64,000 bases of DNA, taken from positions 396,198 to 460,197 of the forward strand of contig JADFUC010000949.1 of assembly GCA_019722365.1 (NCBI GenBank), written 5' to 3'. The notes below the pieces were generated by a model. The model saw nothing but the letters and a program-made list of their open reading frames with translations. It was not told the origin of the DNA and made no database searches. The position numbers and the translations under genes were made by a program. Shown in pieces: positions 12,276-24,819 of the stretch. Within the stretch, counting starts at the first letter, position 1. Every line of letters starts with the position of its first letter. The DNA comes from Lithospermum erythrorhizon (Eukaryota; Streptophyta; Magnoliopsida; Boraginales; Boraginaceae).

Positions 12276-12480
12276 TCCATGCATAGGCTTGTTAACGAGC
12301 CCGCTCGAGCCGGGACTTATTTATGAAAACGAGCTCTCCCGGGTTCGACCTCATTTGAGGAATTTGACTCCAAATAGTTTTATCTTTTACTATGAAAAAG
12401 ACGACAAAATTTAGCCGAACTGATCGAACAAATACGAGCCAAGCCCTTACGAGATGAGCTTCATAGTATCTGCTACAGCT
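12276..12480. mobile_element. Transposon remnant with GAGCCxxGCTCGAGC words
   Basis: CTTGTTAACGAGCCCGCTCG, GAAAACGAGCTCTCC and ACGAGCCAAGCCC form a run of GAGC/GCTC words typical of subterminal repeats in plant DNA transposons, especially hAT- and MULE-like non-autonomous copies. No terminal inverted repeats or target duplications are visible, so this is a fragment at most. Confidence 0.35.
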
Positions 12481-12568
12481 AATGCCATCAGCTAGAATAA
12501 TAACAAAGGAAATTGTTGGACTAAATAAAAACAGAATGAACAAAAGACAAGTTTGATTTTCCCTGCAC

Positions 12569-15500
12569 TTAGGAAACTGAATGCCTCCCCATCCCTCCTC
12601 TTCTTAATGGTGTGGACTTGGCTTCTTCTATGTTGCCAGAACCAAGACTATCTGATGAATCGGAGCTGTTCTCGCCATCTCTTACTTTCCCTGAGAGGAC
12701 TTTCGAAAATATTTTCTTGTTCATAAGCATACTCTTCATTTTACCAATACCTCCACCAACACTCACACTTTTTCTCCCATTCGTTCCCTCGTTGCTTAAT
12801 CTTAAGGCCGCGAGCTCTCCCTTCAATACCCGAAGCTCATCAGCTGTCGCAACTCCATCCCAATCTTCTTCCATGCGTGTTGTTGCTGATTTTGAACCTC
12901 CACTGGGAGCAATGCTAAGGTCTTTAATTTCTTTGGGTAGATCAGGGGTACTGCTACCAGATGATGCAGTGGCCCTGGCTTGCTCGAAAAAGAGTACCTG
13001 GACCACAACACGCATAGGTAGTCTTTCATTTTGAACAGCATGAGTGCATGCCTCTGCAGATAGCTTCTTGCAGTCCATCAACTTGCATATCTTTTTCCTC
13101 TCACTCTTACTGATATCAGGGTGCACCTGCATTATAGAAATTTCAGTGTAAATTTGAAGAACTTTCAAATCAATTGCATCGGGTCTCAAAAGATCGTTTT
13201 TAAATAGAAAGATAAACCAACTTAGAGTAAAGAAAAGACTGCTTACCTTCAGATATGTATCAATGGCGCTGATCATTTTTAAATAGAAAGATAAACCAAC
13301 TTAGAGTAAAGAAAAGAATGCTTACCTTCAGATATGTATCAATGGCGCGGTATAGACCGTCATGAACAGGTCTACTGAAACCGGATACCATCTCTGCCAG
13401 ACAAATGAAAGATGAAAATGGCAAATGATAATCTTTTGCAATTTCAGCAAGATAACTATCTATCAGCTTTGCCACCATTAACTTCGAAGCTTCTGATAAG
13501 ATCCCTGGACCTTTTACTTCCTGAATCTCGTCACCATTTTCTGTCAAAGCGTCTCTGTTCTTGTCTTGCTTAATGAATTCCTCAAGTATTTCATGGATAA
13601 TATTGACATTGTACACGGTTGCTTCTCCATCTTGTGCTCTTATCAAGAGATCATTGACAGTGGCTCCTTCTAGCTGTTGGCCTGTTCGTTTCACCAATTC
13701 TCGATTTGTAGCTTCACCTGACCCCAAAAGCATCGCTGCTTTCAACAGCCTTAGCAAGAAGCTGCAAGATACACTGCCTCTCTCTGCAGGCAACAGTAAC
13801 ACGATTGTCTCTAGTATTGCACGATACCTTGTCACTTTACTTTGCTGATTGATGTCTTTGACAAATCCGGGTAATCTTTTCCAAGCATAAGCTTTTAAAG
13901 AGTCCCCAATTATTTTGGAAGAAATTATTCCTTTGCTCTTTATGCAAGTGATGATGCGCTTATACAAACCCAGGTCAAGTTCACAGAGGTCCTCGACCCA
14001 CCAATCCTTTGGTACCAATTTGCTTGTAACACCAATCAGATCATTCCTATGTTCCTCAGGGAGCTTCTTACGGTTATAAGTATAGGACCAATCTACCATG
14101 GAAACGTCAACAGAAGCAATGGACGCTATGGCTTCAATTCCATGGTCGATTATCTTCAGTTCTTCGCATAGAGGCAATAGGGACTTCACAGTCTGCAGAA
14201 CAGTAATGGAGTCTTTCCAGCTTCGGAAAATGCTTGAGCTGAGAAATACTTCAATTTTGTAAACAAGGTTTCCTTTGTCGACCGTCTCATACATTCCAAG
14301 ATAATGAGCAGCACAACGTGCTGCAACAACGTTGTGGGCGTTCAAGGTAACAGTCATCCCATAACAGAACTTGGCACAAATTTCAAATGCAGAAGGCCCT
14401 CCAGGCATGTCTTCAATATGAATTTCATCACCATTTCCTTCATCTGTTGCAGACACCAACTTTTGCAGATGGGCACTTTTTGATAATAGAGGAAACTGTA
14501 ACACCAAAACCGCGATTACAATTAAGTACCTGTTTCGTAATATGAGAGGGAGAGAGAAACCAAAACATGGAAGTAACCTCTGAATTGGGAGTTTGGGATA
14601 TGTTTTGACAATATCTCTAAACCATTCCAAACAAGGGAGGAAATGCAAAAACTAAGCACTTTGGCTCATTGATTTACCTTATGCATGAGAAACTTTACAT
14701 CACCTACATTAACAACGACATCTGTGGCCAAATCAGTAGCGACATACCTGTGCAGGAAGATTTACATTGCATCAAAAAATTAATATTGAGAATATTGAAA
14801 TACATTGATTTCACCCGAAACAACTATTTTCAGATATAGATTACTTCCCAAGAACATTAAATTCCGGAAGAGTAACATAAAGGTTGTTGCATTTCATTAT
14901 AAAATAAAATTAGTAGAATGAAAAAACTGGAGATTGATTGTCCACTTGGAAGAAGCATCTTGTCTGAGTATGATAAGACTCAAATGCATAACATCGCCGA
15001 GAATTGATAGACCACGATTGCTGTTCTTCCCCTTAAACAGGGTAATGAACATTTGAAAGATTTCAGAAACATAAGAAAATTACGGAGTCTTCAGTCATCA
15101 GGCTATCATATTCAGAATTCCTGATCCCTGATCATGTAGTGTAACTTGAAAATCCTAGCCTAGCCTTAACCATTTGGTATCAATACTTCAGCCAATACTA
15201 AATGGTAACAAATGAAACATCATTTAAAAACGAAAGGAACCAATCAAATTTTCTTTAAGTGAGTGTCTGAGTTTGGAAAAGATGACTAGACCACCTCAAG
15301 TATACGCGATGTTCCATTAGTCAACAAGCTACATCGGAAGAAGGAAGTTTGCAAGGGGCGTAAAGTAGCTTGGCAATGTACTTGTTATGAATCAACACCA
15401 GAACCAACAAAAAAGGAACATTAGATTGATGAGGTTAACACGATTTTGCAATGGTATAGGGACAAGCTAGAGTAAAAGCATCAGACTTGAACTCAAAGAA

Positions 15501-15600
15501 AAGCAAACAATACATTCGAGAGGGATTTCTGATCTTACCTGACATTGTTACCGTCAGTCTTAAATGAATCAGACTTGGATCCTAGCTTCATAAACTTCAT
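12569..15600 (-). CDS. NPY5: NPY5-like BTB/POZ-NPH3 protein
   Basis: Four exons on the minus strand: 15600-15539, 14747-14678, 14495-13326 and 13126-12569, all with GT-AG borders and compatible phases (62, 70, 1170 and 558 bases; 619 residues). It begins MKFMKLGSKSDSFKTDG like NPY family members. The BTB domain follows (about residues 22-105: RYVATDLATDVVVNVGD, FPLLSKSAHLQKLV, PGGPSAFEICAKFCYGM). The NPH3 domain starts at WWVEDLCELDLGLYKR (about 209) and runs past KSERKKICKLMDCKKLSAEA in exon 4, and the tail is Ser/Gly-rich. NAKED PINS IN YUC proteins are plasma-membrane-associated partners of AGC kinases in auxin-dependent organ formation. A 79-base duplication at the end of exon 3 repeats the splice donor. 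The 3' end lies at 12.57 kb next to a repeat remnant. Confidence 0.93.
13192..13349. repeat. 79-bp tandem duplication covering an exon end and its splice donor
   Basis: Two adjacent copies, 13192-13270 and 13271-13349, differ at only about three positions. On the minus strand each copy contains the last codons of NPY5-like exon 3 (AIDTYLK) and the GTAAGC donor. The copy at 13271-13349 holds the true exon end (13326); the other lies in the intron. Extending the exon to the second donor reads into a TGA just after the first copy, so the second donor would give a truncated product. Confidence 0.9.
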
Positions 15601-17277
15601 CCTTGGGACTCGAAGATTTTCCTCGTTGCAATAACCACTCGGAAATGTTAATTATTTTCTACAGGAATGATCCCAAGTACACAAATGAAAAATGCTCCTA
15701 GTAAGACCAAATATAGATAGCAGCCAACTCCAGAGGAACTTCAGAGAGACAAGTTTAATACTTCTATAGAAACCGTTTCGGCTGAATTATATTAGAAGTA
15801 AAATAGAGAAGATGTCCTTCCCTTAGTCATTGCCTTTGCAAACGGAGCATCTAGTCAGCAAAGGAAACATGACCAACGGACTCTGAGCACCAAATAATAG
15901 TAAATGCTATACTAGGACTAATTTGACTCCATCCCACCACCCCTTTTGCTCTATTTGTTTATCCCTTCTTTCTTAAAAAACTAGTCATATTTTTTTTAGT
16001 CTTCAAGATTCATACCTACAAAAGAATCCCAAAAGGGTCTCAAAAGCTTCAACTTCAAAATCCTATAAAGAACTCAAATAATGTCTTCATGTGACACAAA
16101 TAGTTTTTAATTCCAACAGTCAAAGATTGAATCGGGCTTACAACAGAAAACAGCATCTCGAAATCAGTTGAGTAAACCACCAAACAGTAGACAAGAAGCA
16201 TCTGTCTTTATAGTTTTCCAAATGCTAAGTAATAAAGAGAATATCTCAAACTGTACTACCCATATGCCATTATTGTATTGACAACAAACACTAGACACAA
16301 GATTACCAACAACAAAATCTGTGGAACAAAGAGAATCATCTCAATTGTCCCACAAATCTAACACTTAATATACTGTATAAATCAATAAACTACTTTGGTT
16401 CAAAATACAATGCAAAAATGCATACCATAAAGTAAAATAATTAAGTTAAAATGAAAAATATCTGAAGCATGATCACCTAGTGTTTAGCATGGTAGGTATT
16501 GAACAAAACCCCTAAGTTACTCTCCTTGTTAAACCCAACAAACTCCAAGATTTCCCATTTACTACAACATTGCACTACTTTTGTAAAACAAGAAACATTA
16601 ATCACAAAAAAAAAGATCAAATCTTTAAGGTTATGTCACCACATACGTAAGTGTCTTGGTTAGAAAGGAGCTAACTATAGAGCCAAAAATATATTCCCTC
16701 CATTTCAATTACAAGTCCATTTTTAGTAATCCCTTCATCCCTAAAAAATGATAAAATTCTTTATCCTTAAACAAATATAAAATTCTGAACATTTATGAGT
16801 TGAATTTTAATATTCCGAACTCGATATCTTTTAATATGGTAATATCAAAATATATTATTTTCAATCTACCTACTATTAACATGACAATCTAGATTCAAAT
16901 AAAAACGTCTATATCAATTATATCTAAAGTTTGCTAACTTTAATCGTTGAAAAATTAAATGAAGCAATATTTTAAGGATTTCGCTAGTATTTCATCAAAA
17001 TTAAGAAATAAAGAGTATTAAATTTTTAATAGTCCAATGTCCAACTTATTTGATTAATTTTATTTTCATTTGAATTCAGCCCAAACCCACTCTAATAAAC
17101 TCAGTCAACACTAAATTTACCAAACGTCAACATCCATCTCTGAGTCAACCATCAACGGCGGCGGCGGCGGCGGAAAAATCACCACCATTCACGGCGGCGA
17201 ACTCCACCTCTGCCGATTAATTTTATAGTACTCTGCTTTTTTTGTTGTCCAATTTGTCCCCTAGCTTTTAAGTATCA
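15601..17277. other. Divergent intergenic region between NPY5-like and mTERF genes
   Basis: The two genes are transcribed away from each other, so this 1.7 kb should hold both promoters. It is AT-rich with no recognised coding frame. A CGG trinucleotide run lies near the mTERF side. No TATA box can be chosen with confidence. Confidence 0.4.
17156..17173 (+). repeat. (CGG)6 microsatellite in the mTERF upstream region
   Basis: Six uninterrupted CGG units, about 100 bases upstream of the mTERF ATG, probably in its 5' UTR. A shorter CGGCGG run follows at about 17190. Confidence 0.8.
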
Positions 17278-18498
17278 ATGTTGGCTTTTTACTTCCAAAG
17301 TCCACTTCAAATTCTCCCTAAAAATCCAATCTATTTTGTGCCCTTTTCTAAAAATCCAATCTATTTTGTGCCCTTTTCTAAAAATCCAATCTTTTTTGTG
17401 CCCTTTTCATCAGAATCAGCAAAAGATGATGAAAAATCATTTACTATACGTTACCTAATACATAAATGTTTTATGTCTACTGAAAATGCTCTAAAAGCTT
17501 CAAGAAAAGTCCAATTAATGTCTCCTAAGCAGCCTGATTCAGTGTTGTATATACTCAAAAACCATGGATTTAATAAGGCTCAAATTAGCCAATTAGTATC
17601 TAGATACCCTGAAATTCTTAAAGCAAATGCTGAGAGAACAATTTTGCCAAAGTTGGATTTTTTTGTATCAATTGGAGTCCCAAATAGTGTTCTTGGAATT
17701 GCATTATCTTATTATCCGGGGATTTTTAGTCGTAGTTTGAGTAAAACGCTAATTCCTTCGTATAATTATGTGAAAAGCTTTGTTGGCACTGATGCAAAAG
17801 TTGCTTATGTATTTAAGCGCTCGCCTCGCTTGTTTGTTGATGGTTTTCGAAGAGAGGTGGTTGAAAATATTGCTAAACTTAGAGATTATGGAGTTCCGGA
17901 AACCTCTATATGTTTTATGTTTTCTTATTACCCCGGAACGCTAATGCAGAGGAATGATCGGTTTGTAAAGAATTTGAGTAAGGTTATTGAAATGGGATTT
18001 GATAGTTCGAAGTATAAATTTGTTGTTGCGTTTCAAACGCTATGTGATATGAAAAAGTCAACGATTGAAAGAAAGAAGAAAGTGTATAGCAGATGGGGAT
18101 GGTCGGAATGTGATATTGAAGCGGCCTTTTTAGCTCACCCTATATGCATGAGCTTATCAGAGACGAAGATTAATTCTGCAATGGATTTTCTTATAAATAA
18201 AATGGGGTTCCAGACTAGAGCTATTGCCAAGTCCCCGGTGCTTCTTTTCTACAATTTGGAGAAGAGGATTGTACCACGGTGTCAAGTTGCTAGAGCTCTG
18301 ATACTCAAGGGATTAAGAAAGAAGGAAACAACTCATGTGATTAGCCTTCTTCAAGTATCGAATGAGCGTTTTATGGAGATGTACATGACCAAATATCCGA
18401 AAGAGTTGCCACAGTTGTTGGATCTATATAAAGGAAAGGTTAATATCACTGATTTGGGCTTTTCTGCAGAAGAGTTGAATCAAGTCAAACTGCATTAG
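17278..18498 (+). CDS. Mitochondrial transcription termination factor (mTERF) family protein
   Basis: Intronless ORF of 406 residues, ATG at 17278, TAG at 18496-18498. Plant mTERF proteins act on gene expression in mitochondria or plastids by binding nucleic acid. Degenerate mTERF repeats run from about residue 80 to 365, each with the proline-bearing helix pattern, for example LVSRYPEILKANAERTILPK, ALSYYPGIFSRSL, FKRSPRLFVDG, MFSYYPGTLMQRNDR, FLAHPICMSLSE and IAKSPVLLFYNLEKRIVPR. A lack of introns and about 400 residues are typical of the large mTERF clade in angiosperms. The N-terminus is hydrophobic and lysine-containing, as a transit peptide would be, and contains a threefold 10-residue repeat. 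Which organelle it enters cannot be read from the sequence. Confidence 0.93.
   Translation: MLAFYFQSPLQILPKNPIYFVPFSKNPIYFVPFSKNPIFFVPFSSESAKDDEKSFTIRYLIHKCFMSTENALKASRKVQLMSPKQPDSVLYILKNHGFNKAQISQLVSRYPEILKANAERTILPKLDFFVSIGVPNSVLGIALSYYPGIFSRSLSKTLIPSYNYVKSFVGTDAKVAYVFKRSPRLFVDGFRREVVENIAKLRDYGVPETSICFMFSYYPGTLMQRNDRFVKNLSKVIEMGFDSSKYKFVVAFQTLCDMKKSTIERKKKVYSRWGWSECDIEAAFLAHPICMSLSETKINSAMDFLINKMGFQTRAIAKSPVLLFYNLEKRIVPRCQVARALILKGLRKKETTHVISLLQVSNERFMEMYMTKYPKELPQLLDLYKGKVNITDLGFSAEELNQVKLH
17320..17409 (+). repeat. Threefold 30-bp in-frame repeat in the mTERF N-terminus
   Basis: Three units of 30 bases (17320-17349, 17350-17379, 17380-17409), nearly identical, encode KNPIYFVPFS twice and KNPIFFVPFS once. 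The unit is a multiple of three, so the frame is kept. It falls in the presumed transit peptide, before the first mTERF repeat. Confidence 0.95.
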
Positions 18499-20115
18499 CA
18501 GATTATTCGACACTACATGAAGTTGTTATTTTAATAACCACTCCAATTCTTCTGGTACCATCTACTTCCTGCTTGCATATTAGGCATAGAGGGGTGGAGG
18601 TGCTGGAGTTGCCAAGCGAGCAACATTCCGAATTTAATTCGTTAAAGGTGAGTACATTGACATTAACCATACACTGACTTTTAATTCATGGAGAGTCATT
18701 TGTGGACAATACCATATTTTTGTTTGTAGTAGGCATATATTAGAAGTTTTAATGGTTTCACCAAGAAATAATGTACTGAAAATCAATTTTTACTACTTCT
18801 ACTCTGCCACAAGTTAGAATAGTGGCCGAAGCCCATGAGTTTTGGCCGGGAATATTAGGTTTGGAATATGTTGTGATTGGATACATGCATGTTGTGACAA
18901 AACAAAACTGCATCATTGACAATTTGGCATAACAGTAGTTCTAATGCATTTCAATTAGTTGGTGATTTGTACTCTTTCGCCTTGGATACAGTTTTCGAAA
19001 GGTTTAGTTGTTGATAAGTCATATCATTGTTGTTACTTTGGAATAACTCAGAGTTATGTCAGTCTTGCATGCAATTTTACATTAGGATATCCTGATGTTT
19101 TACATATGCAAATTTGTATCAGTGGCATGAGTTGTGAAAAGTTGAGTGATTATGCGACACAAAGCCGAGTTACAATCAGTTTGCAACTTGCAAGGTGGGA
19201 TGAAAACAAGGGATTTCCTACTTTACATGATGATCCAAGTGGTAATATAATAGAAAGATGAAATCTCGAGGGAGGAAGCGATTGAGCTTGTTCTTATGCT
19301 CATTTTGCTCCTAATTCGAAGTTTCTCACTATTACACTTAAAAATATAGAGGGGGTCTCGAGGGTAAAATAGTACCCTGTATTTTACTTCTAAAAAAACA
19401 ATATTTGGGTGTGAGAATAACAACTCAAATTTTTGTTGATAATATTCCTATTTCAGCCTTGTATAATTTTTTTAATTTGAAACGATGATTAATATTCATT
19501 TATAAATTACATAATTATTGTAAATACAATTGAGTAAAGGATATTTTCATGTCAATTGAACATAAGTAATTCCCCAAAATAGGATCATCTCTTAATATCT
19601 ACCAATATAAAATTACAATACAAATTAAACACAAGGTACTCTTACATAAAAATATGATTTGAGTTCGTATCAAACGGTTGTCTCGTTACTAGGTCAATAT
19701 ATACATAAAAATGTATAAAAAATATATAAGGGTGTCGGGTTTTATCGGATATAGAATGTGTGTACTTTATTGAGCTAGTAACTAGTAATTACCCGATTGT
19801 TTTAGATATCGAGCAATACTTTTAACTTCAATTCGATTTGATAATCAATGAAAAAGATAATGGAATGTGATTTTCCGTATCGAATTATCGGATCCGCTAA
19901 CGGACCTATGCACACCTCAAGAGCTGGACCAGGCCACAATCCGACTTTACTCACTAAATTAAATTCGATAAGTTAATCAAACAGACAAGTGGTGATATCA
20001 CAATTCCATCATCATGTTTTATTTGTTTGATTTCAGACACATTTCATCCCCATAACTATTAATTTAATTTCATAATATTATTATTCAGCTCTAAGTTATC
20101 TCTTCAGCCTATACT
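18499..20115. other. Intergenic DNA between mTERF and ZFPL1 genes
   Basis: Contains the mTERF 3' UTR and the ZFPL1 promoter. The open frame at 18959-19261 starts with TTG, shows no motif, and is probably chance. Part of 19690-19930, ending in CGGACCTATGCACACCTC, resembles transposon-edge sequence but has no defined ends. Confidence 0.35.
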
Positions 20116-23100
20116 ATGGTGGTCTGTAAATGCCGCAAGGTATTTAATCATAATCGATTATTTTATTCGCTTTTTTCAGATCTTTTTCTTTTTACTTTAT
20201 TTTCTAAACTATAGTTCAGATCGGATTCAAATTCAAAAAAGTTGCACCCAATTTTGCTCAAATTTAACTTCATTTTTATAATCGAAAATCGAATTTATGT
20301 GTGTCAATTAAGGTCGCATAGTTTGTTAATTTTATTTCGATTCAAAGTTATGCGTGTTCAATTAAAATTACCAAGTTTGAATCAAACTAGACAATCTTCT
20401 TCCGATGGAGGGAGTAATATTTTTAATGGATCGTGATTACTTAATTATTGATTAATTTGAGCTTGGTAACTGTGAGATCATGTTAGATCAGTAGTGTTAT
20501 TATCTTAAGATTTTATTTTTGGAAGTTGATTATTGTGGTCGATAGTTTTTGGTGGTTAAAAGGTACAATGTGTTGTAGAATTTGATTTGGTATTGAACGA
20601 TACGACCAATGAGATGGAGGAATAATGTTTTTGTGTGACAGGCGACGAAGTTGTACTGTTTCGTGCACAAAGTTCCTGTTTGTGGAGAATGCATATGCTT
20701 TCCTGAGCACCAACTATGTGTGGTAAGTATGTTCGGGGTGACGAGTTTTTGTTCCTTGTTGATGTAGATACCAAGGTTTACTTAGGAGTTTAAATGTGCT
20801 CGCTTTGAAGAATGACTTTGGCGTTGAAGCTGAAAGACTATTCCTTTATGTGTCACATCGGATTATGTGGATAAAATGTTTCTATGTTTTTTTATATTTG
20901 AAACATAATATTGTGTGTGAAATCCCTAGTGAAGATACTTGTTTCTTATGATCCTGACCATTAGATCAATGTAGTGGCTTCAACCGTCGTGTTTCCCAAT
21001 CACATGCAATATTTTTTATATTTGTTGTGAAAACAATTGCATGCAAGGTCGTACCTTTCTTTCTCATTTATCGTTAATAATATATATGATCTGTATCTAA
21101 TTGTTACCCTGCGGATCTCTTGGTATTATAATCTTTGCTTACTACTTGCAAATTGTAACGAGTACTACGAAATTGAGATGAAGAAAAGTAGCTATCTAAA
21201 ATGCCTTTGAATAGTTAACTTTGTTTCACTTAATATTGGTAAACATACTCACCTAAAATTTGCAATCAATTTTTTACCTTATCAGATTCGCACCTACTCA
21301 GAATGGGTAATAGATGGAGAGTATGATTGGCCTCAAAAGTGCTGCTCTTGTCATGCTGTGCTTGAAGAAGGAACTAACTCTCAGACAACACGATTGGGTT
21401 GCTTACGTTAGTATTCCTGTTAGCAAGTACCGTAACTAAGTTTGTTGTGAACATTCTACTGGAAAATGTTGAAATGTTGTTTAATGTTGCAGATGTTATA
21501 CACACAAGTTGTTTGGTTTCTCACATTAAAAGCTTCCCCCCACACACTGCCCCTGCTGGTTATGTGTGTCCGACTTGTTCGATTTCGGTATGTGCTTCTT
21601 GCTATCATATTCTACCAATCTAATTCTCTTTGTACAAATTATGTGTGGCACATACAGTTATTATATAACTTCTGTTTCGAGTTTGGACTTTTGGCATTGC
21701 AGCTGAACTGTCAATGTTTAATCTTGTCACATGTTCTCATGTTCTGTTGCAGATATGGCCTCCTAAAAGTGTGAAAGATTCAGGTTCACGACTTCACTCG
21801 AAGCTAAAGGAGGCAATCATGCAGGTGAAGTTAATCGTTTAGCATACTTTCCTGCCACATTGTCCTTATTTCTGTTGTCACACAAAAACTCTAAGTACTC
21901 CGTATTATGCTAATGAGTATACAGTGTCATAACCGTCCCACAGAAGATTAATAACTGTGAAACCCAACTACACCGTCTACACACAGTTATTGAAATTTAT
22001 CAAAGGAAAAGGAACTGATTCTCACCGAAGACTCGTAACTAAAAAATCCAACAATGTACCTGTCCCTACCAAAAACAATTTTATTTCGAGATAAACTGTG
22101 ACATAAAATTATTTAAAGTGCGTAGAGGTCTCCTATCTTGTGCGTCGCGAGTTGAATCTCTGTTAATTAGTTGGGCATATTATGATACTAGCTATAAATT
22201 AATCCTAGAAATTTACATACTTACATATATACCATACATTTCCACTCTTCGCAGACTTAAGAAGCTATATAGTCGTACTGATCATGTAACCTTTTTTTGG
22301 GTTATTGCTTCTATGCTTCATGTATATGCACTGTTAACTTTATATGATATAAGAAATTTTGGTAGATTCTGAACTCCTGCAACACCAACATCATGCTAGA
22401 CCATGGTTTTCATCATTTCTCTCAAACAACTAGTAGTTTCAATTCTCTATAATATCCATTATGTGAGCCTTACATGGCCACCTCCCGAATACTTACCTAA
22501 TATGTTTGTATATTGATATTATGCAATAACCTGATTTATGTTTTGGGACCCTATTTTTGCAAATTTCTCAGAACTTCTTGTGCACTTGTACAGAGTGGGA
22601 TGGAGAAGAATTTATTTGGAAACCATCCAGTTTCATTGCAGCCAGCTGAAACCCGAAGTCCTCCACCTGCGTTTTCTTCTGGTCCACTGTTGCATGCTAA
22701 TGGTGCTGGAAAGGAGTTACTAACTGCAGCAAAAGATTCCTCGAGTTATGAAGCTGGTGGGTCTGAGTCTGCAAGTGCATCACTATCTAATCATGAAGCT
22801 GGTTTTGTACAAAGCACTAGTGTAAGCATTTAACCACTAAATAAACAATATTAGTTCACCAACAGTATCAGTTTGTTTATATGCTATAATATTATTTTCA
22901 TATCTTCAATTTTCCGTGTGATTTCCATGTCCTATGGATTCAAAGATCTTATATTCTTCTCTGGCTCTTGGATATAATGGAATAAATCATGATGGCTCAT
23001 TAGTCAGTACACTACCTACGCCTCTTATCTATTGTGAAGTAGTATATAGTCTTTGCAATTCATCTTGGGTCAACTTGGAAACAGCCTCCCTGTAATCACA

Positions 23101-24351
23101 GGGGTAAGGCTGCATACCTTCTGATCTCCCCTACCGCGCTTGCGGAAGCCTATTTAAAGGCATTGGTGCATGTTATGGGGTTGGTTATTGACTTATTGTG
23201 GTTCAATTTTCCATATGCTGCAGCCTGGTGCGACCACTCGCAAAACTGCCAACCAAGTTGAAAGGCTGAACTCTGAGATTTCTTATTATGCTGATGATGA
23301 AGATGTTAACCAGAAAAAGTATACTCGAAGAGGTACAGATAAGCTATCTCTCACTCTCTCATGCTGAAGTGCCTATTTGTGCCGATTATGTTTATTGTTG
23401 ACAAAGTTAAGACAATCTTCACCAAAAAGCAGGTGCATACATGATGTGCCATAGATTCCATGGTTTGAGTAAGATTAGATATCTCCTCTTTGAAGCTATT
23501 GAATAACTGACCAAACCCTTATTGTGTCGGGATGTAGGTTTTTTTACAACGTGTAACTTAAATTATGGAGTTATTTTTAATTAATTTTATTCTTTTTCAT
23601 CTATGTGTATGCAATAAGTAAATTGGTGTGATGAGATGTTTGTTCATCTTTGAAATTGTTATAGTTAGCTAATCAACTCACCACTGCTTATTTCAGGTAC
23701 TTTCCGGCATAAATTTTTTAGGTCTCTGCTTCCTTTCTGGTCCAGTGCATTACCGACACTTCCTGTAACTGCACCCCAAAAGAAAGATGGAGCAAATGAT
23801 GTCCCTGAAAGCCGGTCGCGACATCATAAGTCTTCAAGGATGGATCCAAGAAAGCTGCTCCTCATTATAGCAATAATGTATCACTTTTCCTCTTTGGTTA
23901 CCACTTACTCTAGCTCTTTTACTGTGCTCTCTATCTGAATTCTCATTCTTCCTGTTCTACATGCAGCTCATTTTGTTTTGCATACACCACTTCCTTGTTA
24001 CATTGCAAATTCATCAGTATCATTTCATCATATGCATTGTGTTTGTACAAGATTATTTGTTTCGATGGATTTCATATTTTAAGAACGCTGACTCAATCCA
24101 TGAACAAAATTAGCTGCTGTTTCAACGGATTTCATATTTATCTATGTATCTGTCCAACCCAATATAGTTAGTTAAATTGCATCAATAAACATTATGCGCT
24201 TATCTATTGTAGCTAAACTGATACTTTCTGCATAGACAAATAATCGGCTCCTTTTGTTGAATTCAGGGCATGCATGGCAACAATGGGTATATTATACTAC
24301 AGACTTGCACAAGGAGGTTTGGGAGAGGAGCTGCCTGGTGATGAACAATAG
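20116..24351 (+). CDS. ZFPL1: Zinc finger protein-like 1 (ZFPL1) homologue, Golgi membrane protein
   Basis: Nine exons with GT-AG borders: 20116-20139, 20642-20722, 21286-21406, 21493-21587, 21753-21824, 22594-22821, 23224-23332, 23697-23877, 24267-24351. They total 996 bases and 331 residues with no stop. The first zinc-binding part is a B-box-like cysteine/histidine cluster (MVVCKCRK, YCFVHKVPVCGECICFPEHQ). A RING-like domain follows (KCCSCHAVLEEG, LGCLHVIHTSCLVSHIKSF, AGYVCPTCS, about residues 50-105), then the conserved IWPPKSVKDSGSRLHSKLKE. A Ser-rich linker leads to a C-terminal membrane segment (LLLIIAIMACMATMGILYY) near residues 297-315. ZFPL1 is a cis-Golgi integral protein that binds GM130 in animals; the plant role is less well known. 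Nothing is broken. Confidence 0.93.
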
Positions 24352-24380
24352 TTACTCCCTGTAATGATCTCAGGTCACGA

Positions 24381-24523
24381 TAGTGACATGCATATGGCAT
24401 TTGTTAAAGACTAGTGATGATGTGAGAGCAATCGTTTTTTTTTTCCCATAGATAGTGACATGCATATGGCATTTGTTAAAGACTAGTGATAATGTCAGAG
24501 CAATCGGTTTTTTTTCCATAGCA
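24381..24523 (+). repeat. 72-bp tandem duplication in the ZFPL1 3' region
   Basis: TAGTGACATGCATATGGCAT begins two adjacent copies at 24381 and 24453, each ending in a run of T. They differ by a few substitutions and T-run length. The position just after the ZFPL1 stop places it in the 3' UTR or terminator region. Confidence 0.85.
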
Positions 24524-24819
24524 AAAAGGCATCAATTTCCTTTTATAGCTTTGTAATGGAAATAGGAAAATTGATACGTCATCTCTCTATCCCGGAGTAA
24601 TTTTCCTTTTGTTAAATTGTCCCTGTGACTTGAATACATTCTACTTTCTTCTCATTCATCTCTCATTGCTAAACAGATTATGAATTCTTTTGACAACAGA
24701 AAAAGAGGATTAAAAGACACCTTAGCTTTATGTATTGTGAGCTAAATGTTTATAGTATTTTCTTACTGTGTTATTACAGAGTAATATAAGCCATACCATA
24801 CATAAACTATGATACTTGG

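Noticed and set aside
12612..13034. 140-codon plus-strand frame over the NPY5-like last exon
   Set aside because: Antisense shadow of the well-supported minus-strand exon 12569-13126.
18959..19261. 100-codon open frame downstream of the mTERF gene
   Set aside because: Starts with TTG, no recognised motif, no splice context; likely chance.
19360..19420. Short similarity to 54144-54200 (GGGTAAAATAGT ... CAAT-TTGGTGTG)
   Set aside because: Real-looking but too short and gapped to define an element; noted only as a minor dispersed repeat.
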